Part shown: piece after piece, positions 54,726 through 61,620 of the stretch
Layout: the number at the start of each line of letters is the position of its first letter
Numbering within the stretch: position 1 is the stretch's first letter
DNA from: Dyadobacter jejuensis
GTDB lineage: Bacteria > Bacteroidota > Bacteroidia > Cytophagales > Spirosomataceae
Length of the DNA stretch: 64,000 bases
Direction: 5' to 3'
Assembly (NCBI RefSeq): GCF_003149085.1
Contig: NZ_QGDT01000001.1
Span: 868,001-932,000, forward strand
The notes under the pieces: model-generated
Told to the model about the DNA's origin: nothing
Databases searched by the model: none
What the model saw: only the letters and a program-made list of their open reading frames with translations
Made by a program: the position numbers and the translations under genes

Positions 54726-56018
54726 CTATCGACGGCGGTTCCACTCTACCGTCCTGTATCCTATCAGAAGGTCTGAACGCCCCGCAGGAGCCCTGTAATA
54801 AACCAATAGGTCATAGTCGTTTTCGGTAGTGGCGTAGTCGCCTTCTACCCAAGTCTCGTCGGGTTGCCCATTTGCTGGTACCAGCACATAGTCATAGTTC
54901 ACGACTCCTTGTTTAATGAGCATTTCTACCTCGTAACTGCCCGTGTCGGGGTTATAGGTCATTTTGTTGAGTTCGTTCAAATTCCACAGATGGAAGCCAC
55001 CATTCACGTATACCTCCGCATGGGGGACTTCGGCCATTTTAAGACTAAACCGGACGGGGGTATAATCGGCATCTGTACTACCCCGGCCCGATTCCCGTTG
55101 ATCTACCACATATTGTCCGTTGAGGTCGTCGATCTGCAGGTAGCCGTTGTCGTTCCTGGGTTTGTCTGCAAATAAAAGCAAGGTGGTATGGTCGGGGCTG
55201 CGGACCATCTGTTCTATTCCATACCCCCGACCCGATAGGGTTCGGCTGTCGAAATATCGAAATTCGTTGCCACCAGGGAAGGTGTTCTCTAAATCGAAAA
55301 AAGTATATTCCAGTTGCTTGTCAAATGGCCGGACGTGGGAGGGTTTGAAACCCATTTTTGCTTGATCCCATCGGAAATTCTTACGCATTATTACTTTCAA
55401 ATCGGTTTGAGGTGCTACTAAGTTGAGTCCTGAGTAGTCGATCTTAAAGTCTATTTGTTGGTCGCTAAACTGTTGTTGGATGCCCTGTGAAAACCGAGCC
55501 TCGGCCGAGATGTTCACCCGTAGGTCATAAAGCATAAACTTCCTACTCAGTACGGGTTTTCGATCTTGGTCGTATACCACCACTACATAGTTGCCCGACA
55601 GCTTAAGACGGGGTATTTGGAAAGAGTAATGGAAATAGGGGATCTTGGTGCTAAAAGATTGTTGCTGGTCGAGGATTGGATAATCATTATACTCATAGGT
55701 GAATTCGATGTCGTTAAGGTTTGACTTGCTCCAGTCGGCATTGCAATGCAGGATCTTGGCGGAATACCGGTCGTACTGTGCCGACAGGTCGTCGAATTCC
55801 AGCATAAGCCCCTTCGTATTTTGGACCGAAGTGATAGGAGGGCTTATGAGTCGCTTGGGATTATCCGGTTCTTCTATATTCGGATATAGCAATACCGTCG
55901 CAATCTTGGGGTTATATATAGCATCCTTGAGTAGTTCTTCGGGCTGCTGGGCCTTGGCCAGGACCACTTCCACAAGGAGTAATAAGGTGAGGTATAATCG
56001 CGAATGGGAATGCTTCAT
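54726..56018 (-). CDS. DUF5103 protein, type IX secretion system plug-type protein
   Basis: The 430-residue protein has a signal peptide (cleavage near VLAKAQ) and the DUF5103 architecture of beta-sandwich domains. Segments include LHCNADWSKSNLNDIEFTYEYNDYP and FFDLENTFPGGNEFRYFD, and the C-terminal domain is carbohydrate-binding-like. Proteins of this family plug the SprA (Sov) translocon channel in the type IX system. It converges on gldN, which fits that role. Confidence 0.85.
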   Translation of the reverse strand: MKHSHSRLYLTLLLLVEVVLAKAQQPEELLKDAIYNPKIATVLLYPNIEEPDNPKRLISPPITSVQNTKGLMLEFDDLSAQYDRYSAKILHCNADWSKSNLNDIEFTYEYNDYPILDQQQSFSTKIPYFHYSFQIPRLKLSGNYVVVVYDQDRKPVLSRKFMLYDLRVNISAEARFSQGIQQQFSDQQIDFKIDYSGLNLVAPQTDLKVIMRKNFRWDQAKMGFKPSHVRPFDKQLEYTFFDLENTFPGGNEFRYFDSRTLSGRGYGIEQMVRSPDHTTLLLFADKPRNDNGYLQIDDLNGQYVVDQRESGRGSTDADYTPVRFSLKMAEVPHAEVYVNGGFHLWNLNELNKMTYNPDTGSYEVEMLIKQGVVNYDYVLVPANGQPDETWVEGDYATTENDYDLLVYYRAPAGRSDLLIGYRTVEWNRRR

Positions 56019-56086
56019 AGGTAGGAAATGGTCAATGAATAAAATTCTATTTCTATTTAAATATAGGATAAATATTGGAGGCTGTA

Positions 56087-56120
56087 AAAAAAAAGAACCA
56101 CTCCCGAAAGAGTGGTTTTT
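56087..56120. terminator. Bidirectional terminator between ABC-F gene and DUF5103 gene
   Basis: AACCACTC (56096-56103) and GAGTGGTT (56110-56117) pair with a CCGAAA loop; an A-run precedes and a T-run follows. It lies 23 bases past the stop codon of the ABC-F gene on the minus strand and ends that transcript. Confidence 0.75.
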
Positions 56121-56142
56121 TTATATCAGTAAGCAGATCTAT

Positions 56143-58086
56143 TTAGTTGGCATACTCCTCAACAAGCATCATGGCCTCTTCCCACTCTGAAGTGGCTTGG
56201 TCTAACCGACTTTTGAGGTCGGTATAGGCTTGGTTGACCTTGCTGAGTGCCTGCTGGTCCTGATAGATATCCGGACTGGCCAATTGCGCTTCGATATCCT
56301 TCTTCTCTATTTCTAGGGTATTAATGGTGTTCTCTAATTCGTCTACGCGCTTCTGAGCCTTTTTGCGTTTTTGAGCATCCTCATTGGAAAACGTCTTGGT
56401 TGGCTTGGAAGGGGCCGGCTCAGGCGCCGATTTGGATTTTTGAGGAGGGGCGCTGCTGACAACCGCATTCTCGCTCACCGCCGACTCCAATCCTCTTTCA
56501 GCCACCCATATCTCATACTCCTCATAGGTGCCTGGGTATTCTTTGATCTGATGGTCCTCTATATACCATATTTTATTGGCAATATTCTCTACAAAATACC
56601 GGTCGTGGGAAACGACGATATAGCTACCTTCATATTGTTGCAGCGCTTGTATGAGGATATTCACCGACTGCATGTCCAAGTGGTTGGTAGGTTCATCGAG
56701 CAGCAGGAAGTTGGCCTGCGACAGCAGTACCTTCGCCAGGGCTATCCTCGATTTTTCTCCTCCCGAGAGTACCTTTATCTTTTTGAATACATCGTCGCTG
56801 GAGAATAGGAAGCATCCTAATACCGTTCTGAGTTCTGTTTCCGTTTTGTTTGGATTGGCATATTTGAGCTCCTCCAATAGGTTATGCTTTACATTGAGCG
56901 ACTCTAGCTGGTGCTGGGCATAAAACGTGAAGGATACATTATGGCCTAGCCGGCGCTTACCTTCTATGGGTTCGTCGCCCGATACTACCCGGAGTACGGT
57001 GGACTTACCCCGTCCGTTTGCTCCAATAAGGGCTATTTTATCCCCTCTTTCCATAGTAACGTTGGCCGCATCCAAAATCACCTTTTCGCCGTAGGCTTTG
57101 GAGGCATCCTCCAGCTGAAACACATGGCGCCCAGGTTGGGTGGTGAATTGAAAGCGAAAATGAACCTTCGCCGCTTCGTCGACTACCTGGTCTATCACTT
57201 CCATCCTATCGAGGGCCTTAACCCGGCTCTGAACTTGTTTGGATTTGGTAGCCTTGGCTTTAAAGCGTTCAATGAACCGCTCCGTTTGTCGAATTTTAGC
57301 TTGCTGGTTTTCGAAGGCGCCCTTCTGGATTTCGTTCCTCAACGATTTTTCCTCCAAATAATAGGAGTAGTTTCCGGCATAATAATTGAGCTTTCCACCC
57401 GATACCTCCACAGTAGTGTCTATGGTGTTGTCCAGGAATTGCCGGTCGTGAGATACTACGATGACGGCACCCTCATAGGACTGCACGTACTTCTCCACCC
57501 ATTGTATCGACGGCAAGTCCAAGTGGTTGGTAGGTTCATCGAGCATCAGCAAGGAGGGTTTTTGAAGGAGTAGCTTGGCGAGCATTACCCGCATCCGCCA
57601 GCCTCCAGAAAACAACCTTAAGGGGCGTTCCAGGTCGCTAGTGGCGAAGCCAAGTCCTTCTAGTATTGCCTCGGCCTTGGATTGTACGCTGTATCCGTCT
57701 AGGGCGTCGAACTCATCCTGTACCCTGGCCAGGCGATCTACCAATTCGTCCTTATAGTCGTGCTCCATTTCATGCAAAATCTTGTCGATCTGTGCCTGTA
57801 ACTCATTCTGGCGCTCAAAGGCCTGCATGGCTACAGATAATATGGAGTCGTCGGTTTGGTAGGACAGCAAATCCTGGTTAAGGAAACCGATGGTGCAGTC
57901 ACCCGACATGGAAATACTCCCTTCGTCGGGTTGAAACTCCCCATTGATCATCCGGAGCAGGGTCGATTTGCCCGTTCCATTAAGACCAATGAGTCCAATT
58001 TTTTGTTTAGGTTTAATATGTAGCGACGCACTATCATATAGTGCCCGGTCGCCGAGGTAATAACTAAGGTTCGTAATCGCGATCAT
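56143..58086 (-). CDS. ABC-F family ATPase
   Basis: From ATG 58086 (MIAITNLSYYLGDRAL) the protein has 647 residues. Two ABC domains have Walker A GLNGTGKST (34-42) and GANGRGKST (about 352-360), Walker B LLMLDEPTNHLD and LLLDEPTNHLD, and no membrane part. They are joined by the typical ABC-F linker, and a C-terminal coiled coil lies at about 570-645. ABC-F proteins act on the ribosome, relieving stalls or antibiotic block. The upstream in-frame extension to 58113 is unlikely because the -7 element lies inside it. Confidence 0.92.
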   Translation of the reverse strand: MIAITNLSYYLGDRALYDSASLHIKPKQKIGLIGLNGTGKSTLLRMINGEFQPDEGSISMSGDCTIGFLNQDLLSYQTDDSILSVAMQAFERQNELQAQIDKILHEMEHDYKDELVDRLARVQDEFDALDGYSVQSKAEAILEGLGFATSDLERPLRLFSGGWRMRVMLAKLLLQKPSLLMLDEPTNHLDLPSIQWVEKYVQSYEGAVIVVSHDRQFLDNTIDTTVEVSGGKLNYYAGNYSYYLEEKSLRNEIQKGAFENQQAKIRQTERFIERFKAKATKSKQVQSRVKALDRMEVIDQVVDEAAKVHFRFQFTTQPGRHVFQLEDASKAYGEKVILDAANVTMERGDKIALIGANGRGKSTVLRVVSGDEPIEGKRRLGHNVSFTFYAQHQLESLNVKHNLLEELKYANPNKTETELRTVLGCFLFSSDDVFKKIKVLSGGEKSRIALAKVLLSQANFLLLDEPTNHLDMQSVNILIQALQQYEGSYIVVSHDRYFVENIANKIWYIEDHQIKEYPGTYEEYEIWVAERGLESAVSENAVVSSAPPQKSKSAPEPAPSKPTKTFSNEDAQKRKKAQKRVDELENTINTLEIEKKDIEAQLASPDIYQDQQALSKVNQAYTDLKSRLDQATSEWEEAMMLVEEYAN

Positions 58087-58090
58087 GCTG

Positions 58091-58122
58091 CAAAGGTACG
58101 GGTAATGTGGCATATATCGAAA
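58091..58122 (-). promoter_or_regulatory. Promoter of the ABC-F gene, directly abutting the start codon
   Basis: On the minus strand TTTC (58119-58122), a 20-base spacer and a canonical TACCTTTG (58091-58098) end 4 bases before the ATG at 58086. The expected transcript start falls at or next to the ATG, so the mRNA would be leaderless. Confidence 0.6.
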
Positions 58123-58294
58123 GGGTACATGTTGGAATAGTTATAATATCGGATCCAAATGCCCTGAATAGTATGATTTTAGCTCCTTCATGGAGGGTAA
58201 TAGCATCATTGGGCACTTTTTTGGCTAAATTGTCGGTTTATACCGTACAGTCAACCTGAAGTCATCAAACACAACAGAACTACCCCCAAAGGAT

Positions 58295-58879
58295 ATGAAT
58301 GAGTTATTTCCTATATTTTTAAAGCTCGAAAATTTGCACACCCTTATCGTCGGTGGAGGCTATGTAGGGTTGGAAAAAATTACCGCCGTGCTCGATAATG
58401 CCCCCTATGCGAAGGTGACCTTAGTAGCCCCCCAAATAAGGGATGAAATCTGGAAGATAGCTGAAGAAAATCCCCGTATTGCCTTGGTAACTAAGCCGTT
58501 TGAAGAGTCGGATTTTGAAGAGAAGGACCTGGTCATTGTAGCTACCAACGACAAACCAGAAAACCAACGTATCAAATCGCTGGCACGAGCCAGGCACCTA
58601 CTGTGCAATGTGGCGGATACCCCCGCGCTTTGTGATTTTTACCTCTCGTCAGTCGTGCGAAAGGGTAACTTGAAAGTGGCGATTTCTACCAATGGAATGT
58701 CGCCTACTATGGCCAAAAGATTGAAAGAGGTGCTTAATGAGGCGCTTCCCGATAATCTGGAAACGGCCATGGAACAGCTTAAGGCAGTTCGGGATATGCT
58801 CAAGGGAGATTTTGCCTATAAGGTCGACGAGCTGAACAGGATTACTTCGGTGTTGGTGGAGCCTAAGCCTAAAGGTTAG
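58295..58879 (+). CDS. Precorrin-2 dehydrogenase / sirohydrochlorin ferrochelatase (siroheme synthase N-terminal type)
   Basis: The 194-residue protein matches the CysG N-terminal (Met8p/SirC) unit: an NAD-binding GGGYVG (20-25), then NVADTPALCDF and STNGMSPTMAKRLKE. It oxidises precorrin-2 to sirohydrochlorin and may insert iron to give siroheme. The methyltransferase half of CysG is absent and must be encoded elsewhere. Its stop overlaps the stop of the converging Pr6Pr-type gene by 4 bases. Confidence 0.9.
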   Translation: MNELFPIFLKLENLHTLIVGGGYVGLEKITAVLDNAPYAKVTLVAPQIRDEIWKIAEENPRIALVTKPFEESDFEEKDLVIVATNDKPENQRIKSLARARHLLCNVADTPALCDFYLSSVVRKGNLKVAISTNGMSPTMAKRLKEVLNEALPDNLETAMEQLKAVRDMLKGDFAYKVDELNRITSVLVEPKPKG

Positions 58880-59505
58880 GGTGAAGTGGCCTGCTCGCCG
58901 AGTTTGGCTAGCCGTTGCCCCAGGACGATCAACACAAGGGACAAGAACCCGAAAAATAGGAATAGCAGGAAGGAGTTGGTTAAGACTTTTTGTATCCCCA
59001 ATTCCGACACATTCACAAAAGGGTAAGGATAGAAATGTCCGGAATACCCGCGTATCAGAATAAATAGCAAATACACGCAAGGGTAAATGAGCCAGGATGG
59101 TATCAACCGCCAAGTAAGCTTGTGCTTTTGTTCGTAGAGGTACCAAAACAGCAGGACCAATAATGGGATCACCGTATGTAAAAGTTCATCTACTACCTTC
59201 TGAAGGCCTTTAGGGTCCCATATCGGGCGCAATACCAGCTGATATACGATCCCAACGACCAGTATATAGACGGTTAACGCGCTGAGCCGTCCATTGGCTT
59301 TCTGCTTTTTCTTTTTCGAATCCGTGATCAACCGATAACTAAAAAAAATGGCGACTAAGCTGTTGGTAAGAATGGTGAAAAAACTAAAGAAGCGAATACT
59401 CGTTTCGATGACGTCGGTGATTCGGTTTTCGAGCATCAAATAATATTGGGTGATCACTGCAAACCATGCCAATAGGGCTATAGACATTTCGATCGTTTTT
59501 TTCAT
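58876..59505 (-). CDS. Pr6Pr-family six-helix membrane protein
   Basis: The 209-residue protein has about six membrane segments with a charged loop after the second (DSKKKKQKA). It has the conserved RPIWDPKGLQKVVDELLHTVIPLL stretch typical of Pr6Pr (FAR-17a/AIG1-like) proteins. The function of the bacterial members is unknown. It converges on the siroheme gene with a 4-base overlap of stops. Confidence 0.85.
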   Translation of the reverse strand: MKKTIEMSIALLAWFAVITQYYLMLENRITDVIETSIRFFSFFTILTNSLVAIFFSYRLITDSKKKKQKANGRLSALTVYILVVGIVYQLVLRPIWDPKGLQKVVDELLHTVIPLLVLLFWYLYEQKHKLTWRLIPSWLIYPCVYLLFILIRGYSGHFYPYPFVNVSELGIQKVLTNSFLLFLFFGFLSLVLIVLGQRLAKLGEQATSP

Positions 59506-59759
59506 GCTTCATCAAGGGTCGGTCGTAGGCTGATAGGGAACATTTATGACGAATACTCCTTAAAAATAGCTAAAAAAGCATTGGAGAATTCATAATGACA
59601 ACAAAATGTTAATCCAGCATATTTTTTATCCCAAGTCCTGTTTTTTTGTTTTGTGGGTCAATAGCTATGGACTTCCGGCACCCAAGGAGATGGAAGGTCT
59701 TTATAGGACCAGTCGGAAGTAGCACGCACTCCAAAGAGTATTTTACCCCACCGATAAAA

Positions 59760-60323
59760 ATGAGGAAGGAATCTATTTCAGATGAAAGTTTACTATCCCG
59801 ACTGCGGAAGGACGACCAGCAAGCTTTGGCTTCCTTAATGGATCGTTATTTCGAGCCTTTATGCGCTTATGGGCATGTTTTGCTTCATGACTGGGCACAG
59901 GTAGAAGAGCTGGTAGCCGACGTCTTCTTTAGTATTTGGTCCAAAAGAGAGGAACTTGAGATCCATACCAGTTTAAAATCTTATTTATTTGTTTCTGTAA
60001 AAAATAAGGCCCTACAACAGTTACGCAAGGAGTCCCGTATGCCCTTTCAGGACATCGATAGCGCTGCCGATGACGCCGATTCGGAGCCCAATGGATTGGA
60101 ACGACTCATCCTGCAGGAGTTGAATCAAGACATTATCGATCTGGTACATACCCTTCCAGAGAAACGACGCATTATATTTGAGCTCAATCGATTCGAATCC
60201 TTTACCTATAAGGAAATTGCCGAACTGCTTCAGATTTCGGAGAAAACCGTTGTCAACCAAATGAGCTTAGCCATCAAATACCTCCGGCAATATGCTCGAG
60301 CAGGTGCACACAACTCCTATTAA
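59760..60323 (+). CDS. ECF RNA polymerase sigma factor, FecI-like
   Basis: The ATG at 59760 (MRKESISDESLLSRL) gives 187 residues; the longer upstream frame does not look like the family. Sigma region 2 (ALASLMDRYFEPLCAYGHVL) and region 4 (FTYKEIAELLQISEKTVVNQM) are clear. It should direct transcription of the downstream FecR and SusC genes once released by FecR signalling. Confidence 0.93.
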   Translation: MRKESISDESLLSRLRKDDQQALASLMDRYFEPLCAYGHVLLHDWAQVEELVADVFFSIWSKREELEIHTSLKSYLFVSVKNKALQQLRKESRMPFQDIDSAADDADSEPNGLERLILQELNQDIIDLVHTLPEKRRIIFELNRFESFTYKEIAELLQISEKTVVNQMSLAIKYLRQYARAGAHNSY

Positions 60324-60448
60324 TTCTGCTAAAACACCTTTTTAAAGGCGATGAGCGGCCCTTCTTTCCCTTACTGAAAGAATGGGCTGGCTTAACAATT
60401 TGATAATCTTTTGGGTCGGGACATTGGTAGGCAAATGGGATCGTACCT

Positions 60449-61492
60449 ATGAAAACACATGGAATGGAAACAAATGAATACTGGGTACTGATCGCCAAGC
60501 AACTTTCGAGGGAGAGCACGAGCGAGGAAGATGCAGCCTTGGCGGACTGGTTGGCCCTGTCGCCCGAAAATAGAACCATTTTTGAGGAGGTGAAGCGCGA
60601 CTGGCACGCCAAGCAGCGAGAGAGAGTGCCTGTGTCCTTGCAAAGGGGAAAAGCCATGGTTTTTGAGCGGATTGAAAGAGAGCAGCCTAATGTTCCTGAA
60701 AGTTGTGCCGATACAAATGTCAAATGGCTTGGCCTTTCTACCTACCTGAAAATTGCCGCGGCCATCGTGTTGATGGTTGTGGGCGTGCAGGGATATAGGA
60801 GCATGGTGGGAGAGACAACCGCTCCTCTAATGGTAAGTACGAATGGCAAGCAGCATCATCCAGAAAAGGTGGTATTGCCCGATGGCAGCACGGTGTGGCT
60901 CAATGCCGGTAGTACGATCCGCTACGCCGACCGGTTCGTGGGAGAGGTCAGGGAGGTTTATTTGACTGGAGAGGCTTTTTTTGAAGTGCAGCGTGATGAG
61001 GATAAGCCTTTCTTGGTGTATACCGAAGGGGTTACGACCCGGGTCCTGGGGACTTCCTTTAATATCCAAGCCTATCCCGAGGCCGAGGCCATAGAGGTGA
61101 CGGTGAGCTCAGGGAAGGTGTCGGTAGTGGATTCTACTGGAGTGCTTGGTGAGCTTAGTAAGAACCAGCAAATAGCCTATCATAAACATACGGGCATTTC
61201 AATGCGCCAGGTGGTAGATGCCACCGCGGCCAATGTATGGAAAGAAGGGAAGCTGGTCTTTGACGATCAAAGCCTGTTGGCTGTTGCACAAAGGCTAGAA
61301 AGGCGATATGGGGTGCAAATAACGTTTGCGCAAGCGTCTATTAAGGCCTGCCCGGTGACGGCCCAGTTCGACGAACAGGAAAGCTTGGAGAAGATCCTGT
61401 ATATGATTTGCCTGGTCTCGAATACTAAATATGAGTTTCAAGATGAAAAACAAATCCTGATCAGTGGACAGGGCTGTAGTATTTCTAATTAA
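60449..61492 (+). CDS. FecR-family anti-sigma / signal-transducing protein
   Basis: The 347-residue protein has a cytoplasmic N-terminal part (about 1-95), one membrane helix (about 99-116) and a periplasmic FecR domain (VVLPDGSTVWLNAGSTIRY), followed by a C-terminal secretin-like STN-type segment. It holds the sigma factor inactive until the SusC-type receptor signals. It lies 125 bases after the sigma gene and 128 bases before the SusC gene. Confidence 0.93.
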   Translation: MKTHGMETNEYWVLIAKQLSRESTSEEDAALADWLALSPENRTIFEEVKRDWHAKQRERVPVSLQRGKAMVFERIEREQPNVPESCADTNVKWLGLSTYLKIAAAIVLMVVGVQGYRSMVGETTAPLMVSTNGKQHHPEKVVLPDGSTVWLNAGSTIRYADRFVGEVREVYLTGEAFFEVQRDEDKPFLVYTEGVTTRVLGTSFNIQAYPEAEAIEVTVSSGKVSVVDSTGVLGELSKNQQIAYHKHTGISMRQVVDATAANVWKEGKLVFDDQSLLAVAQRLERRYGVQITFAQASIKACPVTAQFDEQESLEKILYMICLVSNTKYEFQDEKQILISGQGCSISN

Positions 61493-61620
61493 AAAGAATA
61501 GCCTATGACAAAACTACAGAGCCAGATCCGGCAAGCGCATCTGGCTCCTGATTTCCGGGTTACTACCAATAACCGTGGAAAGAAAAATAATCTGTTACAA
61601 TTATTTATAATCTCAAATTT

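Noticed and set aside
58876..58879. Possible fusion or misassembly where the siroheme and Pr6Pr-type genes overlap
   Set aside because: The overlap is only the two stop codons of converging genes (4 bases), which is a normal compact arrangement.
60186..60200. tRNA-like GATTCGAATCC sequence
   Set aside because: It lies inside the sigma factor coding region and has no cloverleaf around it. No tRNA was found anywhere in the window.
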